NCBI RefSeq assembly: GCF_019931165.1
Contig: NZ_JAIOUP010000022.1
Location: 1-37,654 of the forward strand
Origin: Schnuerera sp. xch1
Lineage (GTDB): Bacteria > Bacillota > Clostridia > Tissierellales > Tepidimicrobiaceae
Direction of reading: 5' to 3'
DNA: 37,654 nt
A model generated the notes under the pieces. It worked only from the letters and a program-made list of their open reading frames with translations. It was not told where the DNA came from and ran no database searches. The position numbers were made by a program, and so were the translations under genes. The number at the start of each line of letters is the position of its first letter. Within the stretch, counting starts at the first letter, position 1. Positions 1 through 8,575 of this stretch are shown piece by piece.

Positions 1-9
1 TCTTCCCAT
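1..9 (-). CDS. First three codons of a gene leaving the window
   Basis: An AGGAGG ribosome site on the minus strand (bases 22 to 17) is followed seven bases later by ATG GGA AGA, so a gene starts at base 9 and runs out of the window. Only Met-Gly-Arg is visible. whiA commonly follows yvcK in Firmicutes, but these residues do not identify it and no function can be given. Confidence 0.45.
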
Positions 10-92
10 AAAAAAACCTCCTAGTAGAAAATCTAATTTTAATTAATTAGACTGTCTACTTTGGAAGTATCATATCACAAAAAATGTCGCCC

Positions 93-1121
93 TTAATATG
101 TGATTGCTATTTTCATTAGAATTTCACTTAACTTAAATGAATCATGACGAATATAATCCTTCTTAATATCTATTAAATTCCCTTTGATTAACTCAATACC
201 CTTATTATTTAATATATCTTCGTCATTTTCCCCAAGTACTACAGGTTCTGAACCATCAAATATATATTTTTTTAAAATATCATCAGGTATATTTTCAGTA
301 TTTGCTATTACATAATCTAAAAAATCGTTCCTGCTATGTTTTAATATGCCATTAACATGATCCAAAACCGTATAACCATCAGTCTCACCAGGCTGAATCA
401 TTACATTTGATATATATACCTTTGGAGCCTTTGCTTTATAAATTGTATCTACTATATTATTTACTAATAAATTTGGAATTACGCTGGTATAAAGACTCCC
501 TGGCCCCAATACTATTAAATCCGCTTCTTTAAAAGCTTCTACTGCCTCCTTTAAAGGATAGCTAGCTTTTGGCTCCATATAAATATGATCTATTTTACTT
601 GCTAATTCTTTATTTTTTAGAGGAATTTCTGATTCACCTTTTATAGTATGACCATTTTCTAATACAGCATATAATGTTACATTTTCCAAGGTCATAGGCA
701 AAACTTTTCCAGTCACTGCTAATACATTACTCGTTTCCTTTATAGCCATTTCAAAGCTTCCATATATCTCATTCATAGCTGCTATGAACAAATTCCCAAA
801 ACTCTGCCCTTTTAACATTCCTTCTTTGAATCTAAATTGAAGTAATTTTTCCATAGTAGGTTCAGTATTTGCAAGAGCTAGTATACATGACCTAATATCT
901 CCAGGAGGAAGCATACCTAGGTCTTCTCTTAGTACTCCTGAACCACCTCCATCATCTGCTACTGTTACTATTGCGGTTATATTAGTAGTATACTCTTTTA
1001 AGCCTCTTAGTAAGACTGATAATCCTGTTCCACCACCAACAACTACAACCTTTGGTCTTTTACTTAAAATGCTCTTATCTTTAGCACGATTAATTGAATT
1101 AAGTTTATATTTATTATCCAT
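93..1121 (-). CDS. yvcK: YvcK/GlmR-type gluconeogenesis and cell-wall regulator
   Basis: A 342-residue cytoplasmic protein of the YvcK (GlmR, CofD-like) family. In Bacillus these proteins bind UDP-GlcNAc and steer carbon into peptidoglycan precursors during gluconeogenic growth. After a short basic N-terminal tail, the nucleotide-sugar-binding glycine loop VGGGTGLSVLLRGL begins near residue 28. It is followed by the conserved VADDGGGSG and LPPGDIRSC segments (about residues 54-80). The length is normal for the family. The start ATG is preceded by AAAGGAG, which overlaps the end of rapZ 11 bases upstream, so the two genes are almost certainly cotranscribed and coupled. It is the last complete gene of the murB-PHP-rapZ-yvcK run. 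Confidence 0.96.
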   Translation of the reverse strand: MDNKYKLNSINRAKDKSILSKRPKVVVVGGGTGLSVLLRGLKEYTTNITAIVTVADDGGGSGVLREDLGMLPPGDIRSCILALANTEPTMEKLLQFRFKEGMLKGQSFGNLFIAAMNEIYGSFEMAIKETSNVLAVTGKVLPMTLENVTLYAVLENGHTIKGESEIPLKNKELASKIDHIYMEPKASYPLKEAVEAFKEADLIVLGPGSLYTSVIPNLLVNNIVDTIYKAKAPKVYISNVMIQPGETDGYTVLDHVNGILKHSRNDFLDYVIANTENIPDDILKKYIFDGSEPVVLGENDEDILNNKGIELIKGNLIDIKKDYIRHDSFKLSEILMKIAITY

Positions 1122-1132
1122 ATATATCTCCT

Positions 1133-1990
1133 TTATGCTAACTTATAATCCCTATGACTTACAACAGCTCTATGTCCATTTTCCTTTAGTCTTCTTCGAA
1201 TTTCATTTGCTATGGCAACAGATCTATGTTTACCACCAGTGCATCCTATTCCTATTATCAGCTGTGTCTTTCCTTCCTTTATATAATTTGGAATCAAAAA
1301 TTCTAGCATATCTATTACCTTATCAACAAATGTATTCGTCTGTTCCCATCGAAATACATATTCATGCACATTTTTATCTTCCCCAGTAAAATCTCTTAGT
1401 TCTGGTACATAATAAGGGTTATGAATAAATCTCACATCAAACACTAAATCTGCATCTAAAAGCATTCCATGTTTAAAACCAAATGATATTATCGATATAG
1501 TTAACTTTCTCAACTCTAAGCCTTCAAAGAATATTTTAGCTATCTCTTCTTTTAGCATTCCTATCGTTAACCTAGATGTGTCTATAACAAAATCCGCCCT
1601 CATCTTTACTTCGTAAAGAAGTTTCCTTTCTTCTGATATACCATCTATAATTCTTCCATTAGCGTTTAAAGGATGAGGTCTTCTAAGTTCTTTGTATCTT
1701 TTAATCAGTTCATCGTTTGAAGCATCTAAAAATAAAATCTTATAGCTTATTCCTTTGTTATTTAAAGCATCTAACCCCTTGAACAAATCTTCAAAGAATA
1801 TGCCTCCTCTGATATCAGCTACTATGGCTACCTTTTCTATATTTCTTTTAGATTGGTGACAGAGTTCTGCAAATTTAGGAAGTAATGCAGGAGGTAGGTT
1901 GTCCATACAATAATACCCTGTATCTTCCATAGCCTTCATGGCTTGACTCTTGCCTGCTCCAGACATTCCAGTAATTATTACAAATTCCAT
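1133..1990 (-). CDS. rapZ: RapZ/YvcJ-family P-loop nucleotide-binding protein
   Basis: A 285-residue RapZ (YvcJ) homologue. The P-loop GMSGAGKS is at residues 8-15. The C-terminal RapZ domain carries the hallmark GCTGGKHRS at about 249-257. In E. coli RapZ is an RNA adaptor that controls GlmS (glucosamine-6-phosphate synthase). In Gram-positive bacteria the protein hydrolyses nucleotides, its targets are less clear, and it is almost always next to yvcK. An AGGGGTGA ribosome site lies about eight bases before the ATG. It is 20 bases downstream of the PHP gene and 11 bases upstream of yvcK, in one operon. Whether it binds RNA in this organism cannot be read from the sequence. Confidence 0.96.
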   Translation of the reverse strand: MEFVIITGMSGAGKSQAMKAMEDTGYYCMDNLPPALLPKFAELCHQSKRNIEKVAIVADIRGGIFFEDLFKGLDALNNKGISYKILFLDASNDELIKRYKELRRPHPLNANGRIIDGISEERKLLYEVKMRADFVIDTSRLTIGMLKEEIAKIFFEGLELRKLTISIISFGFKHGMLLDADLVFDVRFIHNPYYVPELRDFTGEDKNVHEYVFRWEQTNTFVDKVIDMLEFLIPNYIKEGKTQLIIGIGCTGGKHRSVAIANEIRRRLKENGHRAVVSHRDYKLA

Positions 1991-2010
1991 TATTTATTCA
2001 CCCCTATGAT

Positions 2011-2748
2011 TTAATCTTCCACGTTTTTTATTCTATTAATAGGTACATTAGCTTTCTTTGCTCTTTCAAATCCTTCTTCTACATTACCAACATCCTCAGG
2101 ATAATGAGCATCGCTATTTATATAGAAATCTACTTTTGTATCCAACGCAATTTTAATATTCTCAACTGATAGCTGATTATGTTTTGCATTAATCTCTAAT
2201 GCAATTCCTCTTTCGTAAGCTGCTTCAGCAATTCTTTTTATATCTAATCTTGCTTTATCTCCAGGATGAGTAATGATATCTATAGGATATTTTTCAATAG
2301 CTTTAATTATTGCATTTGTATTCTTTTTAATTAATTTATCTCTAAAAAGTGGAATTATATTTGATACAGGATTCAATACATTTAATAGTAAATATTCATT
2401 TATAGAATTAAGTAAAACTCCATAATGAAATCCTAATAACAATATATCCAATATATCTATTATATCATCATCCACATCTATTGTGCCATCATATCCTATA
2501 ATATTAGCCTCTACACCTAGAAGGACCTTAATCCCTTTATCCTTATATTCTTCATTCAGTTTGTCAACTTCTTTTCTCATTTTAAATAATTTTTCTCTCT
2601 TTACTCCATACATGTAATGTCCTGGTCCATGATCACATATTCCTATCTCCTTCAATCCTCTTTCAAGTGCTACTTCTACATTTTCTCTTATAGTACCCTT
2701 TCCATGACTATATATTGTATGAGTATGATAATCTGCTGTTATTTTCAT
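2011..2748 (-). CDS. PHP-domain metal-dependent phosphoesterase
   Basis: A 245-residue PHP-family protein of the YcdX-like hydrolase group. Candidate metal ligands are H8, H10 and H15 (YHTHT, then SHGKG), D39-H40 (ICDHG), a later THPGD and the C-terminal NSDAHYP. These are the usual PHP trinuclear-site motifs. The fold catalyses phosphoester hydrolysis; the substrate is unknown. The gene lies between murB and rapZ, as often seen in Clostridia. Its AAAGGGGT ribosome site overlaps the murB stop codon, which implies translational coupling. The neighbourhood suggests a role linked to cell-wall precursor metabolism, but that is inference. Family assignment is firm, function is not. Confidence 0.9.
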   Translation of the reverse strand: MKITADYHTHTIYSHGKGTIRENVEVALERGLKEIGICDHGPGHYMYGVKREKLFKMRKEVDKLNEEYKDKGIKVLLGVEANIIGYDGTIDVDDDIIDILDILLLGFHYGVLLNSINEYLLLNVLNPVSNIIPLFRDKLIKKNTNAIIKAIEKYPIDIITHPGDKARLDIKRIAEAAYERGIALEINAKHNQLSVENIKIALDTKVDFYINSDAHYPEDVGNVEEGFERAKKANVPINRIKNVED

Positions 2749-2760
2749 ATATTTACCCCT

Positions 2761-3672
2761 TTAATCGTCACCAATTATTTTTATTTCTGTTTCCAATTTT
2801 ACACCGAATTTATCATGAACAATCTTTTGAACTGTCTTTATTAGAGTAATTACATCTTCAAAAGTTGCTTCACCTGTATTTATTATAAAGCCGCAATGTT
2901 TTTCAGATACTTGGGCATCTCTATATCTTACTCCTCTAAGACCTGCATCATCTATAAGTTTTCCTGCATAATATCCCTCAGGCCTTTTAAATGTACTTCC
3001 TCCACTCGGAAACTCTAAAGGCTGTTTTGAAATCCTTCTATCAGTAAAATCCCTCATCTTTTCATCTATTAAAGAATATTCTTCCTTTTCAAGCTTTATC
3101 TCCACTCCTAATACTACAAGCTCTTGATCTATTACTTCACTACCCCTATATCTAAATTTCATTTCATCATTAGTAAATTCTACTACATTATTATCTCTAT
3201 CTAACACCTTTACCTTCGTAACTATATCCTTCATCTCTCCTCCGTAGGCTCCTGCGTTCATGGTAATAGCTCCTCCTATGCTACCAGGTATACCGCTAGC
3301 AAATTCAAACCCTGCAAGGGAATTTCTTAAAGCAACCTTGGCTATCTTTGACAATAAAGCTCCACTTTGACAAATTAGTATATCATTGTTTACATCTATT
3401 TTATCAAATCCATTAGCAACTTTTATAACTACTCCCCTTATTCCTGTATCTTTCACCAATAAGTTTGTTCCATTACCCATAATAAAATACTTAACATCAT
3501 TATTCCTACAAAACTTGATTGCATCTATAATATCTTGCTCATTATCTGGAATTATTAGTATATCTGCTGGTCCTCCTATTTTGAATGAAGTATGATTTTT
3601 CATAGGCTCATTATATAGTATCTTTCCAAAATTTTCATTTTCAAATAACTCGTATAAATTAGATTTTCCCAA
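2761..3672 (-). CDS. murB: UDP-N-acetylenolpyruvoylglucosamine reductase (MurB)
   Basis: MurB, 303 residues, reduces UDP-GlcNAc-enolpyruvate to UDP-MurNAc with NADPH and bound FAD in the cytoplasm, the second committed step of peptidoglycan synthesis. The FAD-binding part shows HTSFKIGGPAD (residues 27-37), MGNGTNLL (65-72) and GIPGSIGGAITMNAGAYGGE (127-146). The C-terminal domain has YRGSE (175-179), the GGSTF segment with the likely catalytic serine S226, and a late glutamate at E268. The start is TTG, supported by TAGGAG seven to eight bases upstream. It sits 18 bases after the solute-binding-protein gene and 12 bases before the PHP gene, so it belongs to the same operon. Confidence 0.97.
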   Translation of the reverse strand: MGKSNLYELFENENFGKILYNEPMKNHTSFKIGGPADILIIPDNEQDIIDAIKFCRNNDVKYFIMGNGTNLLVKDTGIRGVVIKVANGFDKIDVNNDILICQSGALLSKIAKVALRNSLAGFEFASGIPGSIGGAITMNAGAYGGEMKDIVTKVKVLDRDNNVVEFTNDEMKFRYRGSEVIDQELVVLGVEIKLEKEEYSLIDEKMRDFTDRRISKQPLEFPSGGSTFKRPEGYYAGKLIDDAGLRGVRYRDAQVSEKHCGFIINTGEATFEDVITLIKTVQKIVHDKFGVKLETEIKIIGDD

Positions 3673-3690
3673 AATATCACTCCTAAAATC

Positions 3691-5001
3691 TTAATTTTTG
3701 TTTATTAATTTATTTATCTTCGTTTTAGCATCTTCTATAGCATCAACAGAAGATTTTTGATTTAAAACAGCTTTCCTTATTTCCTGTTGAATTATTGTAT
3801 CTATTTCAACCTTATTATCAATAAAAGGTATATATTCAGTATACATTAGACTATTCTCTATTTTTTTCATCTTAAGGTTATCCTTATACATATCATCTAT
3901 TCCTCTTTTAACTGTGAAAAGTCCCATTTCTTCTAGGGATCGTTGATTGGATTCAGTAGTCAAATATTTAAGAAACTTAGCACACATCTTTGTTTTTTTA
4001 ATATGTTCATCTTTAACAATCCCATAAGAAACTATATCATCACTAAGAATTACTGGCAAATTTTTATCTCCTTTTGGGAAATTGACTACATCAAAATTAA
4101 ATCCTTCTCCACTTTTATACCGTTCATCTAAATAATCTACAGCCCAAGCTTCAGTAATAAACGCAGCTACTTTCTGGTCCTTATAGAACATCTCCCAAGC
4201 ATCCTTTTCACTTATCACTCCAAAATAATCTGGAACTACTTTGTGTTCTTTCCTTAAATCAACAACTCTTTTAAGTCCTTTTATTGCCTTTTCTCCATAA
4301 AAATTGTACTCTAGTCTCTTTGGGTTTATAAGCTCTGCACCATCTGATAGAATTATTCCCCAAATATTATAACAATTTTCATCTATATTTGTAATAAATC
4401 CATATTTATCTATTATACCATCATCATCAGAATCATAATTGAGCTTCTTTAAGATGTCAACAAACTCTCCATAAGTCCAATCTCCACTTAATGGAGGGGA
4501 GATCCCTCTTTCATGAAACATATCTAAGTTTATATATAAAACATTGGTACTCATAGCTACAGGAATTGCAACTAATTGTTCTTTATAAATTGTCGATTTT
4601 ATAACCTGATGTTTAAATTCCTCTACCTCTTTATCATCTATATACTCATCTAAAGATTCTAACATATTAAAATCAAAAAAGTTTGAATCAACAGGAATTA
4701 TATCAGGTCTCTCATCTCCTTCTGATTTACCATTTATTGCATTATATATACTATCCCAATCCGTCTTAACGAATTCTATATAAACCCCAGGATTTCTCCT
4801 TTCAAATGCCCTAATCTTATCCTGTAACCAAGGATACATACTACCTGTATTAACATCTGTTCTTGATACATCCCATAATCTTATAATACCTCTATAGGGT
4901 TCTTCCTCCACTTCTTCTAAAGTAATAATGTTATCTATAAATAGATTATAAGTCCAAATCAATATAAAACAAAGTAAAATAATTGCAATTATTTTCTGCA
5001 C
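3691..5001 (-). CDS. Membrane-anchored extracellular solute-binding protein, orphan
   Basis: A 436-residue protein of the family 1 (sugar-type) ABC solute-binding class. A hydrophobic segment at residues 3-22 is followed by a typical periplasmic-binding-protein sequence: RNPGVYIEFV (70-79), the PDIIPVDS hinge region, AMSTNVLYIN (149-158) and GDWTYGEFVDIL. C11 is inside the hydrophobic stretch but has no convincing lipobox, so the protein is probably held by an uncleaved anchor. Residues 190-200 (DSDDDGIIDKY) look like a calcium-binding DxDxDG loop. The GTG start has an excellent AGGAGGTG seven bases upstream. No permease or ATPase gene is in the window, and the gene heads the murB-rapZ-yvcK run with only 18 bases before murB. 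The ligand is unknown. Confidence 0.85.
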   Translation of the reverse strand: MQKIIAIILLCFILIWTYNLFIDNIITLEEVEEEPYRGIIRLWDVSRTDVNTGSMYPWLQDKIRAFERRNPGVYIEFVKTDWDSIYNAINGKSEGDERPDIIPVDSNFFDFNMLESLDEYIDDKEVEEFKHQVIKSTIYKEQLVAIPVAMSTNVLYINLDMFHERGISPPLSGDWTYGEFVDILKKLNYDSDDDGIIDKYGFITNIDENCYNIWGIILSDGAELINPKRLEYNFYGEKAIKGLKRVVDLRKEHKVVPDYFGVISEKDAWEMFYKDQKVAAFITEAWAVDYLDERYKSGEGFNFDVVNFPKGDKNLPVILSDDIVSYGIVKDEHIKKTKMCAKFLKYLTTESNQRSLEEMGLFTVKRGIDDMYKDNLKMKKIENSLMYTEYIPFIDNKVEIDTIIQQEIRKAVLNQKSSVDAIEDAKTKINKLINKN

Positions 5002-5340
5002 TCTTTCCCACCTCCTATTATATAATTATTCATTGAAAATGACCATTATGTAGATAATGGCCAAATAAACAAATAGAGAAAGATCGTAAATTCTAACCTA
5101 TTTATTCTCCTCTATAGAAGAGTAATTCCCTCTTTATCTTATTATATTATAAACCCATCCTACCTTTACTTATGTTTAGAGAGGGGAGTTTCTGTATACT
5201 TTATCAAATCCCATCACAGAAATCAGAAACCCCTATTTTTTGTAATATTGATAAAATAATGAATGTATTGTGTTTTTATGATAAAATTAAATCGGGTATC
5301 TTTTCTTAACTAAAAATTAAGAAAAAGAAAGGAATGGAGT
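5002..5340. other. Divergent intergenic region with two hairpins
   Basis: This gap of 339 bases separates the minus-strand solute-binding gene from the plus-strand symporter gene. It holds no credible gene. A perfect 7-bp hairpin (CCATTAT-GTAG-ATAATGG, 5043-5060) lies about 40 bases upstream of the solute-binding gene. The terminator-like structure at 5182-5241 is listed separately. Promoters must be here for both directions, but I found no convincing -35/-10 pair and no sigma-54 box. Confidence 0.7.
5182..5241 (+). promoter_or_regulatory. Terminator-like, possibly alternating, hairpin in symporter leader
   Basis: AGGGG-AG-TTTCTG (5182-5194) can pair with CAGAAACCCCT (5224-5234) with a two-base bulge, followed by six T residues (5236-5241), as in a rho-independent terminator read on the plus strand. 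The same TTTCTGT segment (5189-5195) can instead pair with ACAGAAA at 5216-5222, which would break the terminator stem. It lies 100-160 bases upstream of the symporter start. Function as an attenuator is inference; it could be a plain terminator or chance. Confidence 0.4.
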
Positions 5341-6807
5341 ATGATGAATAGGGAGATATTATATCTTTTATACTTTGCCCTTTATGCAATTTTGCTATTG
5401 TTTTTTGGCAAAAGTGGCTTTAAAGAAACTAATAATTCAAGAGATTACTTTGTGGCCGATAATAAACTAGAATTGATAACAAGTATTTTTTCTTTTTGTG
5501 CCACTTGGTTCAGTGCTGCATCAATGCAAGGAATTACAGGGACCTTTTACGCCTACGGATACAACACAATCTTATATTCAATTTTGCCATGGTTTATAGG
5601 TGCAGTGTTGCTAATTTTACTAGCGTCAAGACTAAAAGATTACGATATAATCACTATACCAGAATTTTTCTATCTAAGATATGAAAGTAAAGTCCTACAG
5701 GCAATGGCAGGTATGCTAATTGTTATTGCTTATACTCTTTACATTATCATTCAAGTTAGAGGCTTTGGAATAGTTATATCAGAATTATTAGATATCAGTT
5801 ACACCTTTGCCAGAATACTAGTATACCTATTTATTATATATACAACATTTGGGGGACTTTTTTCCGTATCTAAAGTACATAGACTATGCTTTGTTTTGAC
5901 TGTAGCAGGAATTTTTATTGCAACTGCTATTGTATTAAAAAATGTTGGCGGCATAACAATCATATATGAAAAAGCTACTTTAATAAATACAAAACCATTT
6001 CCTAATTTCCCTTATGTTACAAAACAAAGGGGATTGTTAGATCCTTTTGCAAAAGGACAGATGCCTCCTGTTATAACTTTTACTTCTTTTTTCGGTTGGG
6101 GTTTGGGCTTAGCAACTAATCCTCAATATGCTACATATATAATTTCTGCCAAAGATAAGAAAACAGCTACAAAAATGATATATTATTCAAAATTCTTATT
6201 GGTTTTAATGTATTTTGGGCTTATGATTATTGGTATAGGATCAAGAGTTCTAGAACCTACAATAAAATCAATCAGTTCTGTGGATGAAGTTTTTCCTTAC
6301 ATGATTAATAATGTTATTTATTCCCCTTTTAGTGGACTGATATTAATAGGCATTACTGCCGCAGCTGTATCTACTGCAAACTCTCAGCTTCTTTTAGCTG
6401 CAAGTGGATTTTCATACGATATATACAAAAATATTATCAATAAGAATATAAGTGAGGAAAAATTGTTAAATTTAAATAGAATATTCATATTTATTATTAG
6501 TACCATATCATTGATTTTATCTATTAATCCTCCGGATAGTTTACTAATTTATGGTGGATATATATGGGGACTATTTTCATCTACTTTTCTAGTTCCATTA
6601 TATGGTGGACTTTTTTGGAAAAAAGCTTCAAAGGTAGGAGCAATAGTTTCTTTCTTTTTAGGTCTTATAACTTATATCATTTTTATAGTGATAAAACTTA
6701 ATTTTTTCTTTCACCCTGCATTTCCAGGTACTGTAGCATCAGCATTAGCTTTTTATTTTGTCAACAAACATTCTTATAAAAGGGAAGGCGTTAATTGTGC
6801 GAATTGA
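5341..6807 (+). CDS. Sodium:solute symporter (SSS/SLC5 family)
   Basis: A 488-residue integral membrane protein with about a dozen hydrophobic segments and typical SSS features. These are the N-terminal SRDYFVADNKL segment, the FCATWFSAASMQGITG helix in the first core repeat, and GITAAAVSTANSQLLLAASG in the Na2-site region. Members take up small organic solutes (proline, pantothenate, acetate and others) with sodium; the substrate cannot be read directly. An AAAGGAATGGAG ribosome site precedes two adjacent ATG codons. The kinase gene starts inside its last 11 bases and the sigma-54 activator overlaps the kinase, so the three are one translational unit. Context suggests 5-oxoproline or a related acid as substrate, or a co-sensing role, both inferred. 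Confidence 0.9.
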   Translation: MMNREILYLLYFALYAILLLFFGKSGFKETNNSRDYFVADNKLELITSIFSFCATWFSAASMQGITGTFYAYGYNTILYSILPWFIGAVLLILLASRLKDYDIITIPEFFYLRYESKVLQAMAGMLIVIAYTLYIIIQVRGFGIVISELLDISYTFARILVYLFIIYTTFGGLFSVSKVHRLCFVLTVAGIFIATAIVLKNVGGITIIYEKATLINTKPFPNFPYVTKQRGLLDPFAKGQMPPVITFTSFFGWGLGLATNPQYATYIISAKDKKTATKMIYYSKFLLVLMYFGLMIIGIGSRVLEPTIKSISSVDEVFPYMINNVIYSPFSGLILIGITAAAVSTANSQLLLAASGFSYDIYKNIINKNISEEKLLNLNRIFIFIISTISLILSINPPDSLLIYGGYIWGLFSSTFLVPLYGGLFWKKASKVGAIVSFFLGLITYIIFIVIKLNFFFHPAFPGTVASALAFYFVNKHSYKREGVNCAN

Positions 6808-8575
6808 TATTGAGAATAAAATACTTATACCTTTTATGATATTATTAATAGTAACTATAATTGTAATCGGTACAGCATCCTATTGGAATGGGTATAAATT
6901 ATTATTGAACAATGAAATACAAAATCTATTAGCTGATTTAGATGAAATGATTCTTTATATAAAAAAAATAAATGATGAAACCGAAGATGAAGAAGAAGCA
7001 AAAGCGCTTGTTCTTAACTTTTATAATAACTTAGGAAAAGATAATTTAATTATCTTTAATAGTAATGAAATCTTATTGAACACTTTTGATCGAGATAAGA
7101 AATATGCTGTAACATTAACCAATAAAAACTTAAATGATACAACTCACTCAATTTCTATTGGGGATTATATTTTTATTTATCAAAAATATAATAACTGGAA
7201 TTGGATTCTGGGATATCGCATAAATAGAAATATCTTTTCCGATAAGGTATTAGAAAGCCAAAAATATTTAATTTTAATTGCTATTGTTTCTTTAATATTT
7301 TCTATGGAAACAGCAATACTCATTTCTTATAATATATCAAAACCAATAAAAACTTTAGCAGAGTTTTGTAACAAAATAACAAATAAGAATAGTTTGCAAA
7401 AAATATATGAAATAAAGAGAAAAGATGAAGTAGGAGTATTAGCCAATTCTTTTAATAATATGATTGAAAAATTGGAAATAAATACTGAGAAATTGATAGA
7501 GGTAAAGAAATTTAATGAAAATATTGTAAAAAATGTCCCAGCTGGAATTATGATCGTTGATCAACGGGGGCATATAAAATTAGTTAATAAAATTGCAAAA
7601 GAACTCTTATCAAAATATACAGAAAATAAAATTGATAGATACATTATGAAAAATGTGCTTAATCAAGTAAAAGAAACTATGAAGACGAAAAAGATGACTA
7701 ATAAACTACTCACTTTCAATGATATTAATAAAGGAAATAAAATCTACCTGGAGGTTGTCACATCTATATTAACAATCAATAAAAACTCTAATAATGAAGC
7801 AATTTGTATTTTTACCGACGTAAGTGAGAGAAAAAAAATTGAGAATAATATGGCTATTTTAGATAGATTGACTTCCACCGGACAATTAGCTGCAGGTATA
7901 GCCCACGAAGTACGTAACCCTTTAGCAGGCATAAGGGCAAGTATACAAGTTTTAGAAAGAAGATTATGTAAAGAAGAAGATTCAACTAACAAAAAATTAT
8001 TTGACGGGTTATTAAATGAAATCGATAGAATAAATAATTTGATAACTGAATTATTGAACTTTGCAAAGCCAAGAATGCCAAATTATAAAGAAATTGATTT
8101 AGCTAAAATTTTAGCTCAGTCTTTACAATTGCTTGCAGAAAATATTAAAATAAAAAATGTGAAAGTAGATATAAAAAATAATAGTTCACAAAACATAATT
8201 CTTGCAGATAAAGCACAAATAGAGCAAATTTTTATCAATATAATAAATAATGCACTTGCTGCAATGGATAATAATGGCCTTCTCAACATTACAATAAATA
8301 ACTATTTAAAAGAAAAAAAGCCTTTTGTTGAAATCGAATTTCATGACAACGGATGTGGCATAAGTCCTCAAAATATAAAGAAAGTATTCAATCCATTCTT
8401 TACTACTAGCCTTAGTGGAACTGGATTGGGATTATCAGTAGTATATGAACTTATAAAGAGCAATAATGGAGAAATTGACATACAGAGTATGGTAAATAAA
8501 GGCACTAAAGTTAAAATTATGTTTCCAATATTCGGGGGTTGGTATCATGAAGATAAGGTTATTAATCGTAGATGA
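6797..8575 (+). CDS. Membrane PAS sensor histidine kinase, NtrB-like
   Basis: A 592-residue kinase. Order: transmembrane helix about residues 10-30, an extracytoplasmic sensing region to about 155, a second helix about 156-178, HAMP linker, PAS domain from about 242 (NVPAGIMIVDQRG), HisKA box AGIAHEVRNPLAGI with phospho-acceptor H370, and an HATPase with N-box INNALAAM, DNGCGI and GTGLGL. The HEVRNPLAGI box and PAS domain place it with kinases that partner NtrC-type regulators. I chose the GTG at 6797 because AGGGAAGG lies eight bases before it; a TTG 39 bases upstream has no ribosome site. It overlaps the symporter by 11 bases and the regulator by 29. The ligand is unknown. Confidence 0.93.
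   Translation: MRIDIENKILIPFMILLIVTIIVIGTASYWNGYKLLLNNEIQNLLADLDEMILYIKKINDETEDEEEAKALVLNFYNNLGKDNLIIFNSNEILLNTFDRDKKYAVTLTNKNLNDTTHSISIGDYIFIYQKYNNWNWILGYRINRNIFSDKVLESQKYLILIAIVSLIFSMETAILISYNISKPIKTLAEFCNKITNKNSLQKIYEIKRKDEVGVLANSFNNMIEKLEINTEKLIEVKKFNENIVKNVPAGIMIVDQRGHIKLVNKIAKELLSKYTENKIDRYIMKNVLNQVKETMKTKKMTNKLLTFNDINKGNKIYLEVVTSILTINKNSNNEAICIFTDVSERKKIENNMAILDRLTSTGQLAAGIAHEVRNPLAGIRASIQVLERRLCKEEDSTNKKLFDGLLNEIDRINNLITELLNFAKPRMPNYKEIDLAKILAQSLQLLAENIKIKNVKVDIKNNSSQNIILADKAQIEQIFINIINNALAAMDNNGLLNITINNYLKEKKPFVEIEFHDNGCGISPQNIKKVFNPFFTTSLSGTGLGLSVVYELIKSNNGEIDIQSMVNKGTKVKIMFPIFGGWYHEDKVINRR

Noticed and set aside
74-104. Weak ATCACA/TGTGAT inverted repeat at the end of yvcK as a terminator
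   Set aside because: The stem has only six pairs with a 19-base loop and no proper T run.
1069-1389. A plus-strand frame of 106 codons over yvcK and rapZ
   Set aside because: It is antisense to the yvcK-rapZ junction, has no ribosome site and shows no recognisable family.
5248-5282. TTGATA and TATGAT as a promoter for the symporter
   Set aside because: The spacing is 23 bases, too long for a sigma-A promoter, and no sigma-54 match was found either.
6758-6796. Upstream TTG start for the sensor kinase
   Set aside because: It lies deep inside the symporter gene without a ribosome site; GTG 6797 has one at the correct distance.
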